Of a stretch of 64,000 nt of DNA, positions 9,601 through 17,124 are shown piece by piece. Within the stretch, counting starts at the first letter, position 1. Every line of letters starts with the position of its first letter. Below the pieces are notes generated by a model, which worked only from the letters and a program-made list of their open reading frames with translations, did not search any database and was not told the origin of the DNA. This DNA is from JAIESQ01 sp964495375 (GTDB lineage Bacteria; Planctomycetota; Planctomycetia; Pirellulales; JAEUIK01): contig CAZBWM010000008.1 in assembly GCA_964495375.1 (NCBI GenBank), forward strand, positions 73,439 through 137,438, given 5' to 3'. Made by a program: the position numbers and the translations under genes.

Positions 9601-9780
9601 ACGCCAACTGCGCCGGCAAAACCTGCAATCGCCAGCGCCACGAGCCGAGCCGCCAATGCGGCGCAGTTTGCGCTGGCACGCACGAGCGCGATCGACGCCA
9701 TCTTCCGCGTCGCCGGTGAGGCCGCGAAGACAATCGGACCGCAGACGACGATCGGGCCGCAGTGGAACGGCATGAAATAA
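6691..9780 (+). CDS. Secreted subtilisin-like serine protease with 46-residue repeats
   Basis: This is a predicted 1029-residue exported protease. The N-terminus is basic (KRRRALRLEP) followed by EPRLVMS, a variant of the planctomycete LEPR-XLL motif seen at the start of many exported planctomycete proteins. The S8 catalytic triad is clear: Asp88 in VIDTG, His130 in GGHGTHVSG, Ser305 in SGTSMAAP. A beta-rich region resembling pre-peptidase C-terminal domains spans about 400-600. Residues 619-940 are seven 46-residue repeats, several with GGxxD or LYDSAGxD cores. The C-terminus is Ala/Pro/Thr-rich, with no PEP-CTERM or membrane anchor. I chose ATG 6691 because the export motif follows directly; the frame opens further upstream to 6436 but that part is not protein-like. 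Confidence 0.9.
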   Translation: MGKALPKRRRALRLEPIEPRLVMSTTPAYDFWLDAQSLLDSPAADPAPQDPTLLAAAAVGQSAGSAALAGIRSEYGFTGVGQTVAVIDTGIAWDSAALGGGFGAGYRVVGGWDFAENDANPFDDGPAGGHGTHVSGIIGSSNSRYTGAAPGVDLVSLRVFDDNGGGTFGWIEQALRWVHEHRTSFANPITTVNISIGTNWNAASIPAWATLEDEFAQLKADGIFIAVAAGNSFTSYNTQGVSYPAASQYVVPVASTDADGQLSYFSQRNDRVLAAPGRLITSSVPDYIGNRNGRNDDFAAMSGTSMAAPYVAGAAVLVRQAFAFLGQENVGQDDIVNLLRNTADTVFDAVTGATYRRLNIDRAIDTLMPTNDHGSAATARDLGTVVDTFTVSDLLARRTDRDYYSFTAARSGKLTISLGTADDLQANWRLAGGGGYVDASGLTFTFDVVAGQRYTFDLGTNAAIGRYELTASLASAMPDWGTIELATIADQAIGAGQDSFAFHAARDGYFTVEALAGATTAGISFDLFDAAGRLLDSSAATSTGLRLDAIVSAGQSLVLRVHGSSSDVDFRLTNLLARSGNSLTVFGTTGDDNFSAIAGSRHQLAINGVTYEFDAATITSVSFVGQGGNDRVSFTTTGTGNTATLRVGSAELVGAGYRFAAVDVAAIEVHSVGGAGDRAVLYDSAGADTLVATPDSARLTGAGFDNLVSGFRVVQAFASGGGDIARLYDSAGSDLLEMRAASARLTGLGYDNQANGFASVVAYSSGGLDQASFYAAAAGDAFSAWSDRAELTAAGNLRQAIGFGRVVAFASGAANVATLYGSSGNDTLNARPDTVQLRGAGFETTVRGFSLLQVSGGGGQDEAYLYGGAGRNLFVASPQGVRYSGADFKYFVREFRTVRAFAGSADSLALLYHLPSEAGLSTRDSQASLSNAGVDYSLYNFGDVTSVQLATEDGLPSQATNAASTKAAAPTPTAPAKPAIASATSRAANAAQFALARTSAIDAIFRVAGEAAKTIGPQTTIGPQWNGMK

Positions 9781-9852
9781 CTTCTCCTCAAACCCCGCTC
9801 GCCTCGCGAGAGAGGGTAGGGTGAGGGGGCCGGGAAGACTAGAAGTTATTTC
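9774..9852. terminator. Inverted repeat spanning the subtilase stop
   Basis: Bases 9774-9785, which include the TAA stop, are the perfect reverse complement of 9841-9852. The 55 bases between contain a purine-rich segment (AGAGAGGGTAGGGTGAGGGG) typical of a widespread bacterial intergenic repeat. It lies between convergent genes, so it could end transcription from both sides. Confidence 0.5.
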
Positions 9853-9920
9853 GCGGCCCTTCCTAAGTTTCACGCTGGGAAAGCGCTAGTTAGCCGCAGA
9901 AATGCGGGAGCGCGATCAAA

Positions 9921-10550
9921 TCACGCCCGGGCCGGCTGCCCGTTCTGCGCGTAGCGTCCTTCGTGATTGATGCGAGCGAACACATCATTGAGCACCCAGT
10001 GGAACAGGCACAAGTGGATGCTCTCGACCATGCCCATGTCGGTCAAGGGAACGTGCAGCCCGGCCTGCGCCATCGCGCGCAGCTTGCCGCCGCTGTAGCC
10101 GGTGAGGCCAAACGTCTTGAGCCCGTGGCGGTTGGCCCAGTCGACGGCGTTGAGCACGTTGGGGCTGTTGCCTGAGCCGCTGATCGCCAGCACGACGTCC
10201 CCGGCGCGGCCATAGTTCATCAATTGCTGAACGAAGATCTGGTCGTAGGCCAGGTCGTTGCCGACCGCCATGATCCAACCCAGGTTGTCGGTCAGGCTCA
10301 TCACCTTGAGCCGCTTCTTGGTTTCGTCATGCAGGTCCTTCTCGCGCAGCGAGCTCTTGCCGAGGTCTTCGCTCATGTGCGTGGCGGTCGTGCCCGATCC
10401 ACCGTTGCCAAAGATGTAGACGAACTTGTCGTTCTCCCAAGCCCCATAGATGAGGTCGGCCATCTGGCGGATTTCGTCCTGGTCGACGCGGGCCAGCTCA
10501 GCCTGCAGGCGGGTGACATAATCGGCAACGTTCAGCGAGGCGCCCAGCAT
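9921..10550 (-). CDS. SIS-domain phosphosugar isomerase (GmhA-like)
   Basis: This 209-residue SIS-domain protein resembles sedoheptulose 7-phosphate isomerase. It has the phosphosugar-binding motif FGNGGSGTTATHMSEDL and a second serine-rich loop ISGSGNSPNV. Lipopolysaccharide-type GmhA enzymes make D-glycero-D-manno-heptose 7-phosphate; whether this one does so is not certain, because planctomycetes carry several SIS paralogues. The ATG at 10550 (MLGASLNV) was chosen because the 26 upstream in-frame residues come from a tandem 30-base repeat and look non-coding. It stands alone, convergent with the subtilase. Confidence 0.8.
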   Translation of the reverse strand: MLGASLNVADYVTRLQAELARVDQDEIRQMADLIYGAWENDKFVYIFGNGGSGTTATHMSEDLGKSSLREKDLHDETKKRLKVMSLTDNLGWIMAVGNDLAYDQIFVQQLMNYGRAGDVVLAISGSGNSPNVLNAVDWANRHGLKTFGLTGYSGGKLRAMAQAGLHVPLTDMGMVESIHLCLFHWVLNDVFARINHEGRYAQNGQPARA

Positions 10551-10575
10551 GATTTGACGAGCTCCGAGGGTCGTT

Positions 10576-10675
10576 TTCGTAAGGTGCGTGCGACGCGCCA
10601 GGAATTTCGTAGGGTGCGTGAAACGCACCAGGGATATTTGGTTGCGTTGTCTGATAGCGTGCGTGCAACGGGTCC
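10576..10675. repeat. Tandem 30-bp GTGCGT palindromic units
   Basis: Unit 1 (10576-10605) and unit 2 (10606-10635) repeat at exactly 30 bases. A third degenerate unit has its GTGCGTG core near 10659. Unit 2 has a perfect 7-bp hairpin, GGTGCGT (10613-10619) with ACGCACC (10623-10629). The array lies directly upstream of the SIS gene start. Confidence 0.65.
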
Positions 10676-11248
10676 GAGGATTCGCGGAGCGATCTCGATG
10701 TGCTGCGCATACGCGACTTCAGGCGAATGCAACTCCCCTCTAGTTTACCGGGATCGCCATGCGCCGAACAGGCGAACTCGATCTCGCCGTGGAGCGTGCG
10801 CCACGCGTCGTAGTCGCGATGACTCGCCAGCCGTTGGGAAGGTCGGGAGAGCGAGTGCCCGCGTGGGCAGCGCCAGCCAGACCAGGCAAAACTCGCGGCC
10901 CGACAGGCCGGCCGACCTCTCAGCCGATTTCGCCCGCTACGGCGAGGCGTCGTAAGTATGTTCAAAAAAATGTACACAATAGACTGGACGGCGAGCCACC
11001 TGGCGCCTAGGATGGAAACAGGGCTGGGTGAGTCATCGCCCGGCTCTGGGTCCGAAAGCGGCCGATCAACCCCGATCGCAGCTCGTCGAGTTTTGTGCCG
11101 GATGGTGGGTATTTCTTCGCGAAATGCCGTCACGACAGCGTCGTGGGCGTCACCCTCCGGTTCCTCCGGGCGAAAGCGATCTGGCTGTTGATCGGTTGTC
11201 TTCGGCAAGCGCAATTCGTGCGCGCCGGGGACTGTCCCGTTCGGCGCT

Positions 11249-11371
11249 GCGCACGTGACGTCCACCACCACGACACGAAGGAGAATTTGACTCAGCGTGT
11301 GCCACTGCTTGGCAGTCGGCGCGAAGCGGTTCGTTGCTCGCCCAACGACGCGCGTCGCCGACGAACAAGCA
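11249..11371 (+). repeat. 123-bp direct repeat, copy 1
   Basis: Nearly identical to 11558-11680, offset 309 bases, with only a handful of differences. It starts with GCGCACGTGACGTCCACC and contains most of mini-element 1 (11303-11374). Confidence 0.85.
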
Positions 11372-11374
11372 GTG
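11303..11374 (+). mobile_element. MITE-like mini-element 1 (CACTGCTTG ends)
   Basis: It is 72 bp with perfect 9-bp terminal inverted repeats, CACTGCTTG (11303-11311) and CAAGCAGTG (11366-11374). There is no coding capacity. Probably a non-autonomous REP/MITE element. Confidence 0.6.
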
Positions 11375-11398
11375 TCGTCGCCGTGCGTAGAAAATCGG

Positions 11399-11458
11399 CA
11401 CTGCTTGTCGGTGTCGGAGTCGTTGGGCGCTTCGCGCGCAACCGACCGCCAAGCAGTG
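11399..11458 (-). mobile_element. MITE-like mini-element 2, inverted and shortened
   Basis: Ends are CACTGCTTG (11399-11407) and CAAGCAGTG (11450-11458). The interior (for example GTCGTTGGGCG) matches the reverse complement of mini-element 1 with deletions, so it is a diverged inverted copy. Confidence 0.6.
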
Positions 11459-11557
11459 GCACACCTGAGCGCATCGAGCACGGGAATTGTTCCGGCGTGC
11501 GATGTTGTCGTCTGCACACGCGCCGTCCGGAAGGACTCCTGTCCCCCTCGGCGTCGC

Positions 11558-11680
11558 GCGCACGTGACGTCCACCTCGACGACACGAAGGAGAATTTGAT
11601 TCAGCGTGTGTCACTGCTTGGCAGTCGGCGCGAAGCGGTTCGTTGCTCGCCCAACGACGCGCGTCGCCGACGAACAGGCA
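11558..11680 (+). repeat. 123-bp direct repeat, copy 2, with mini-element 3
   Basis: Second copy of the 11249-11371 repeat. Its embedded mini-element begins with CACTGCTTG at 11612-11620, but the far end has decayed to CAGGCAATT (11675-11683). Confidence 0.85.
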
Positions 11681-11692
11681 ATTCGCCGCCTT

Positions 11693-11751
11693 CAATCCCA
11701 AAGGGATTGCATCTTTCAGCCTAGGGTTGCGAGCCTGCGAGCTACCCTAGG
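11693..11751 (+). repeat. REP-like element A of an inverted pair
   Basis: It begins with a perfect hairpin, CAATCCC (11693-11699) with GGGATTG (11703-11709), followed by CTTTCAGCC and ending in ACCCTAGG. It is the inverted, diverged partner of 11889-11948. Confidence 0.65.
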
Positions 11752-11848
11752 TTGCCGTTGCCGTAGCCGTCTACCCTGCAAGGGTTGAATCCCTATGGAC
11801 CCACATCGCTCGAGGTCGATCTCCACAAATGCGACGCAGGTACTGCTG

Positions 11849-11865
11849 CAACTCTTTCAGAGTTG
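11849..11865. repeat. Perfect hairpin between the REP-like pair
   Basis: CAACTCT (11849-11855) pairs perfectly with AGAGTTG (11859-11865) around a 3-base loop. It lies in the spacer between elements A and B and is probably part of the same composite element. Confidence 0.6.
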
Positions 11866-11888
11866 GTGCGGTTGTTCGGCATCGAGTT

Positions 11889-11948
11889 CCTAGGGTAGTC
11901 GCTGCGCGACAACCGCTGGGCTGAAAGCTTCGATGCCTTTTGGGATCG
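11889..11948 (-). repeat. REP-like element B of an inverted pair
   Basis: It starts with CCTAGGGTAG, contains GGGCTGAAAGC and ends with TTTTGGGATCG, the inverted counterpart of element A. The pair plus the central hairpin spans 11693-11948. Confidence 0.65.
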
Positions 11949-12000
11949 TAAGACCGCGACGATGCGCCGGTGGTGTAACTCTCGTAACCTCCACACACTT

Positions 12001-12141
12001 CGGACGCAAACATCCAGTCATCGGACGCAAGTCGGACGGTGTTCGGACGCAAAATGCCGCGAGACGTCATCGCCTTAAGCTGTGCTCTCAATTCGAGTTC
12101 GCGTTCAAAATCAAAACCATCGGACGCATCGGACGCAAAAT
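12001..12141 (+). repeat. Scattered CGGACGCA direct repeats
   Basis: CGGACGCA occurs at 12001, 12022, 12044, 12121 and 12130; two copies extend to CGGACGCAAAAT. No reading frame repeats with it. The function is unknown. Confidence 0.6.
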
Positions 12142-12273
12142 CCCGGAACACTTTAGAGAAGAGGGGGGTATCGGCGCATTGAGCACGAGAACAACGGGCT
12201 GAGCGCGAACGTCGCTGGCCGCCATCAACGCAGCGGCCTTGGCATGTTCCGCGTCGGCCTCCGCGTACCTCAC

Positions 12274-13608
12274 TCAAGCCTTGCCAGCTTGCGCTTTGCC
12301 GCGGGCGATGTTCACCGGCAGCACCAGCGCCCAGCCGATGATGAAGAACAACAGCAGGCTGAGGATGGCGATGTGAGCGTTACCAGTGACATTCAAAGCG
12401 GTCGTGAACAGCACGGGGCCGAGCATGCTCGCGGCGCGGCCCGACAGATTAAAGAACCCCATGAACTCGGCGGCATGCTTCTCGGGAGTCATGAATCCCA
12501 TGATCGCGCGGCTAACCGATTGCCCGCCTCCCATGACTAGGGCCAGCACGACCGCCATCGCCCAAAACTGACCCTTCGTGGTTACGAAAAACGCCGTAAT
12601 CAGCAATCCTACCCAGATGGCGAGCATGAGATGCAGCGTGGTCTTCGCGCCGATCCAGTCGGAAAGCTTGCCGACCATCAGGGCGCCGGGCAATGACACA
12701 AACTGCACCATCAAAATCATCTGTCCCAGTTCGGCGGCTGTCATCTTCAGTTCGCGTTTGCCGAATACCGAAGCTTGCGAGATCACCGTTTGCATACCGT
12801 CGTTGTAGAACAGGAAGCCGATCAGAAACAGCGCGAGTGTGCCGTACCGTCGGAAGTTCACAATGGTCTTGCCGACCTGAAGCATGGCACCCTTGGCCTC
12901 GGCGACAATCGGCAGGGGCGCTGCGCTGGGTTTGCGCTTGTCACGCAAGACCAGAAATGTGGGAATTGAGAACAATCCCCACCAGGCTCCCGTGATCAAC
13001 AAAGCAATCCGCAGATGTAATGAAGGATCCACTTTGGAATCGGGTAAGCCTAGTCGATCACCGAAATTCAAGATGCAAATGGCCAACAACAGCGCCAATC
13101 CGCCGCCGATATAGCCCATGCCGAAACCCAAGGCCGAGACGCGGTTCATCGATTCGTCGTCGGCAATCTCAGGCAGAAATCCGTTGTAGATCCCCCAACA
13201 CAACTCAAAACCCAGGCAGGCTCCAAAGAACAGCACCGCCACTAGCCACCCCAGACTCGTCGGCACGAATGCCATGCCTGCCACGCTGCAAGCCCCCAGC
13301 GCGGTGGCGCCCATCAGCCACGATCGCTTGTTGGCATGCGCATCGGCCAGCGCTCCGATAATCGGCGAGGCAATCGCTGCCAGGAACATCGAGATGCCAA
13401 TGCTGTAGCCGTAGACGGAGGTTCCGGCCGAACCGGGCAACACAATCTCGGTAATGAAATACATCACCATCGTGATCTGCAGCGTCGACCAGGCGCTGCT
13501 CGCCCAGTCGTACATCGCCCAGGCCCAAATCTCCTTGCGCGTCCCCCGTCCTGAAGCGGCGGGGCTCGTGTCGGGCGATACCGGAGTGTACTCGTAAGGA
13601 GTCGACAT
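12274..13608 (-). CDS. MFS transporter, UMF1/Atg22-like
   Basis: This 444-residue polytopic membrane protein has about 12 hydrophobic segments. The opening KEIWAWAMYDWASSAWST, with its YDWA motif, and the ELCWGIYNGFLPEIADDE block are characteristic of the UMF1/Atg22-like branch of the major facilitator superfamily. LADAHANKRSW is the MFS loop-2/3 signature. Yeast Atg22 exports amino acids from the vacuole; bacterial substrates are unknown. It is followed by the repeat-rich region and preceded by RarA on the same strand, about 150 bases away. Confidence 0.88.
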   Translation of the reverse strand: MSTPYEYTPVSPDTSPAASGRGTRKEIWAWAMYDWASSAWSTLQITMVMYFITEIVLPGSAGTSVYGYSIGISMFLAAIASPIIGALADAHANKRSWLMGATALGACSVAGMAFVPTSLGWLVAVLFFGACLGFELCWGIYNGFLPEIADDESMNRVSALGFGMGYIGGGLALLLAICILNFGDRLGLPDSKVDPSLHLRIALLITGAWWGLFSIPTFLVLRDKRKPSAAPLPIVAEAKGAMLQVGKTIVNFRRYGTLALFLIGFLFYNDGMQTVISQASVFGKRELKMTAAELGQMILMVQFVSLPGALMVGKLSDWIGAKTTLHLMLAIWVGLLITAFFVTTKGQFWAMAVVLALVMGGGQSVSRAIMGFMTPEKHAAEFMGFFNLSGRAASMLGPVLFTTALNVTGNAHIAILSLLLFFIIGWALVLPVNIARGKAQAGKA

Positions 13609-13756
13609 AAGCGGAACGCGGTAAATGAAATGGATTCGCTTGAACGGGTAGGAGAGCGGCCCGATTATGGAGCCCTTGCGCGATCGTCACAAGATGAATC
13701 GGTTAGCCGCGGACTACGACAAGCTCCGAGCGCGGGCTGGTTCGAGCCGAGTGGCT

Positions 13757-15082
13757 TCACTTGCGGTTCGATTCTCCGCGCAACCGCGCGCGGATCTTCG
13801 CCAGCCGCTCGGCCAGCTCCTTTTCGAAGCCGCGCGGCACCGGCCGGTAATACTCGCGCTCAACCCCCAAGTAGTCCTGCTCGGCGATCGCATCAGGAGC
13901 GTCGTGGGCGTATTCGTAGCCTTGCCCTTGCTCGAGTCGCTTGGCGCCGGCGTAGTGCGAGTCGCGCAGGTGCCGCGGCACGGGAAGCAATCGTCCGCTC
14001 GTGACATCGGCCCGTGCTTCGCTGATGCCGAGCGTGGCGGCGTTCGATTTAGGGGCACAGGCCAGGTAGGTAACCGCCTGGGCCAGCGTCAACTGGCACT
14101 CGGGCAGGCCGACGAACTCGCAGGCCTGCATGGCCGCGACAGCCAAGGGCAGCGCGTGGGGATCGGCATTGCCGACGTCTTCGCTCGCCAGAATCACCAG
14201 CCGGCGGGCGAGAAAGCGGACCTCTTCGCCCGCTTCGAGCATGCGTGCCAACCAGTAGAGCCCTGCATCGGGATCGCTGCCGCGGATGCTCTTGATCAGG
14301 GCGCTGGCCGCGTCGTAGTGGGCGTCGCCGGTTCGGTCGTACTCGACGGCCTTTTTCTGGACCGATTCTTCGGCCAACTGCTTCGTGAAGCGGACTGGCC
14401 GCGCGTGGGACGAGAGCACGCCAATTTCCAACGCCGAGAGTGCCCGCCGCGCGTCGCCATCGCTAACCTTCGCCAGAAACTCGACAGCCTCGTCATCCAA
14501 TTGCACGTTGAAGCGACCAAGCCCGATCTGCTTGTCGGCGGCCGCCCGACGGATCAACGTTGCAATGTCGCCTTCCGAAAGCGGCTCGAACTGAAACACG
14601 CGGCTGCGGCTGACCAGGGCGCTGGTGAGCGCGAAGAACGGGTTCTGCGTCGTCGCGCCGACGAGGATCACGACGCCTTCTTCGACGTCGGGCAGCAAGG
14701 CGTCTTGCTGCGACCGATTGAAGCGGTGGATTTCGTCGATGAACAGCAGTGTGCGCTCGCCGGTGGCCGCCAGGTGGTCGCGGGCTTCGGCCAGCACTTC
14801 GCGCAGTTCTTTGACGCCGCTAGTGACGGCCGAAAGCTGCCGGAACCGGCTCCGGCTTTCGGATGCCAGCAATTGGGCAAGCGTTGTTTTGCCGGTGCCG
14901 GGGGGGCCATAGAAGATCACCGAGCCAAGTCGATCGGCCGCCAGCAAACGCCGCAGCAGTTTGCCTTCGGCCAGAAACTGCTGCTGCCCGACGAACTCGG
15001 CGAGCGTGCGGGGGCGCATCCGCGCGGCCAGCGGCTGAGCGGTGCGCAAGTTTTCTTGTTCGCTGGCTTCGAAGAGCGACAT
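13757..15082 (-). CDS. rarA: Replication-associated recombination protein A (AAA+ ATPase)
   Basis: RarA/MgsA is a clamp-loader-like AAA+ ATPase that acts at stalled replication forks and interacts with single-strand binding protein. The 441 residues show the N-terminal RMRPRTLAEFVGQQ motif, Walker A GPPGTGKTT, Walker B LLFIDEIHRF, the sensor/arginine-finger region GATTQNPFFAL, and the C-terminal tetramerisation region with LPECQLTLAQAVTYLA and the SGRLLPVPRHLRD tail. I took the ATG at 15082 (MSLFE) rather than an upstream in-frame GTG at 15100, because homologues start close to this point. Confidence 0.95.
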   Translation of the reverse strand: MSLFEASEQENLRTAQPLAARMRPRTLAEFVGQQQFLAEGKLLRRLLAADRLGSVIFYGPPGTGKTTLAQLLASESRSRFRQLSAVTSGVKELREVLAEARDHLAATGERTLLFIDEIHRFNRSQQDALLPDVEEGVVILVGATTQNPFFALTSALVSRSRVFQFEPLSEGDIATLIRRAAADKQIGLGRFNVQLDDEAVEFLAKVSDGDARRALSALEIGVLSSHARPVRFTKQLAEESVQKKAVEYDRTGDAHYDAASALIKSIRGSDPDAGLYWLARMLEAGEEVRFLARRLVILASEDVGNADPHALPLAVAAMQACEFVGLPECQLTLAQAVTYLACAPKSNAATLGISEARADVTSGRLLPVPRHLRDSHYAGAKRLEQGQGYEYAHDAPDAIAEQDYLGVEREYYRPVPRGFEKELAERLAKIRARLRGESNRK

Positions 15083-15658
15083 GCTGGCATGTTCTACCAC
15101 GGATGCCGTGGCGACGAAGCAGGCCGAGCGCCGAATTCACGGCAGCGACTCCGACCAACCACGGATTACACGCATAACACGGATCAATGTCAGTGGTTGG
15201 GTGGCCACTCGCCGCACATTCTCCGGCGGCGCGCAACGGCGATCTTGATGCTGCGAATTTCGACAGCAGGTGCCCACGCAAATCCTCATTTCGCGAATGC
15301 CCATCCGTGGCATCCGCATAATCCGTGGTTCAAAGGGCCTCTGCATTCCAGCATCGATGGTCTGAAAACGATCGGCGGTGCTAGCAGAAAACGGGCTTTG
15401 GGGCCGCGCCGAGAGGTGGTAGATTTTGCAAACCTTACCAAGGGGCACCCGCCCGCAGCAGTTGTTGAACCACCCCCCGGCAAGTTTGGCCTATCGCACC
15501 GATGCTCAAGCCCCGCAGTTGATTGTCGCTCGTTGTGCCTCGATTGCGGGCGCGCTAGCAGGCTCTCTGGCTCGTGGATTGCATGTCGGCGGAAACCGAA
15601 TTGCCCCGGCCCGCATGGATGCAGGCTGCCCACCCCAGCGCAAGAGGTCTCGCAGAGC
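15083..15658. other. Intergenic region between divergent rarA and peptidase genes
   Basis: It carries an inverted pair of a CCACGGATTA-type repeat (15159-15184 and 15303-15328) but no gene. A long plus-strand frame runs through here and through the antisense of rarA; its product before residue MEARK is not protein-like. It should contain the promoters of both divergent genes, though none is clear. Confidence 0.55.
15159..15328. repeat. Inverted CCACGGATTA repeats
   Basis: Segment 15159-15184 and the reverse complement of 15303-15328 share CCACGGATTA and an ATGC/ACGC-CACGGAT tail. Such 'ATCCGTGG' repeats are dispersed in many bacterial genomes. The arms are about 75% identical. Confidence 0.55.
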
Positions 15659-17095
15659 ATGGAAGCTCGAAAGATGCGCGTCGCGATCGCGGCGCTCGCT
15701 GTCGTTCTGTTGGGTGCTTCTCATCGCACGCCTAACTTCGTCGTGAAAGCACCATCGGAAGACTTTGCCCGACAGGTCGGGCAAGCCGCCGAGGATTTCC
15801 GCCGCGACTTGGCGATCCGCTGGTTGGGTAAAGAACTGCCGCGTTGGGCGTCCCCTTGCCCGATCACCTTGCAAGTGGGCCCGCACCTGGGGGCCGGCGG
15901 CGCCACCAGCTTCGTCTTCGATCATGGCGAAGTGTTCAACTGGCAGATGCAGATCCAGGGTTCACCCGAGCGAATCGTCGACTCGGTCTTGCCGCACGAA
16001 ATCACGCACACGATCTTCGCCAGCCATTTTCGCCGGCCGCTGCCGCGCTGGGCCGATGAAGGGGCCTGCACCACGGTCGAACACAATAGCGAGCGCGGCA
16101 AAATGTCGCGGATGCTGATCGACTTTTTGCAGACCGGGCGCGGCATCGCCTTCAACGAACTGTTCGTGATGCGCGATTACCCCGAGGACGTGATGCCGCT
16201 CTACAGCCAGGGCTACTCGCTTTGCCGCTTCCTGATCGAGCAGGGTGGGCCCCGCAAGTTCGTGGCCTTCATCGGCGATGGTATGAACGGCGATCGCTGG
16301 ACCGAGGCGGTCAACTCGCATTACGGCTTTGCGAACTTGGGTCAGTTGCAAAACGCCTGGGTCGAGTGGGTGCGACAGGGAAGCCCATCGCTACAGGATC
16401 AATCGCCCGAGCAGCAGGATCCTGGCATGACGTTGGCTTCGGCGACGCAACCTACCAAGTCGCCGGCGGCCGCAACGTCGAGCGCGTCCGCGACCAGTTC
16501 GTCGCAGCCCGAGCCGATCTACCGAGCACAAAGCGCCGACACGCCGGTTACTCCGGGTTCGGGTTCGGTCGTGGCTTCGTCGACGCCGACATCGACCAAC
16601 GCGATCGCATCCACAGCGGCGCCGGCCAACCGCGTAGCGAGCTTGCCGGCCACCGTTGGACCGCAAGCCATTGCCGCCACGACGGGCGTGGATCGCGCAG
16701 CAACAACCCAGGCGGCGACCACTGCCGGCGCCGATGACGCGGCACCCGCGCATGGCACGCCGGGCTGGCGCTCGCGTGGCTGGCGTTCCGGCGAAGAATC
16801 GCCGGGCCATAGTCCTGGTCCAGGTCCAGTCGCGAGCGTTGGCCAGCACGATGCAGTGGCAACCGCCGCTGCGCCGACTTCGCGTGACGCCGCGGCTTCC
16901 ACGAGCAATGCACAGCCGCCGCGCCGCGTGCTGTTGGAGTGGACTCGCCCGTCGGGCACTGGTCAGCGCGTGGCGGCGAATCGTCCGGTCGCGCCGCCGC
17001 TTCCCATTCCGGCGCGCGATCGCGAAGCGGAGCTTGAAACGAACGTACGACCACTCTACTTCGACGCGCCGCTAGGACGCACGCTGCTGCGGTAG
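15659..17095 (+). CDS. Secreted gluzincin-like metallopeptidase with low-complexity tail
   Basis: This 478-residue protein has a short signal-like segment (MRVAIAALAVVLLGAS). Its zinc site is HEITH with a downstream glutamate in ADEGACTTVEH, matching the peptidase MA-like family: two His ligands in HExxH and the third ligand in WADEG. The peptidase part ends near residue 250. The remaining 220 residues are Ala/Ser/Thr/Pro-rich with no recognised domain, perhaps a cell-wall or matrix linker. The frame is open far upstream but only this part is protein-like; either ATG 15659 or ATG 15674 could start it, and I report the first. Activity and substrate are unknown. Confidence 0.75.
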   Translation: MEARKMRVAIAALAVVLLGASHRTPNFVVKAPSEDFARQVGQAAEDFRRDLAIRWLGKELPRWASPCPITLQVGPHLGAGGATSFVFDHGEVFNWQMQIQGSPERIVDSVLPHEITHTIFASHFRRPLPRWADEGACTTVEHNSERGKMSRMLIDFLQTGRGIAFNELFVMRDYPEDVMPLYSQGYSLCRFLIEQGGPRKFVAFIGDGMNGDRWTEAVNSHYGFANLGQLQNAWVEWVRQGSPSLQDQSPEQQDPGMTLASATQPTKSPAAATSSASATSSSQPEPIYRAQSADTPVTPGSGSVVASSTPTSTNAIASTAAPANRVASLPATVGPQAIAATTGVDRAATTQAATTAGADDAAPAHGTPGWRSRGWRSGEESPGHSPGPGPVASVGQHDAVATAAAPTSRDAAASTSNAQPPRRVLLEWTRPSGTGQRVAANRPVAPPLPIPARDREAELETNVRPLYFDAPLGRTLLR

Positions 17096-17124
17096 CGCTT
17101 GAAGAGAGTCACCAGCGCAGAGGA

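Larger units (their letters stand above)
10551..12273. other. 1.7-kb repeat-rich intergenic region without a recognisable gene
   Basis: Open frames on both strands (up to about 350 residues) are arginine- and serine-rich, cross repeat boundaries and match no family. The region contains 30-bp units, an AT-rich island near 10957-10976, 123-bp direct repeats, CACTGCTTG-ended mini-elements, an inverted pair of REP-like elements and repeated CGGACGCAA motifs. It looks like an accumulation site for small non-autonomous elements. Confidence 0.65.

Noticed and set aside
10498..11574. 358-residue minus-strand frame in the repeat-rich region
   Set aside because: It overlaps the SIS gene and the 30-bp units, is Arg/Ser-rich and crosses the mini-elements; no homology is evident.
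11771..12277. 168-residue minus-strand frame near the MFS gene
   Set aside because: Its C-terminal half translates the REP-like elements and the rest contains the CGGACGCA repeats; no family match is apparent.
13667..15658. Upstream two kilobases of a plus-strand open frame of 1142 residues
   Set aside because: It is antisense to rarA and then crosses an inverted repeat; it has no protein signature before the peptidase start at 15659.
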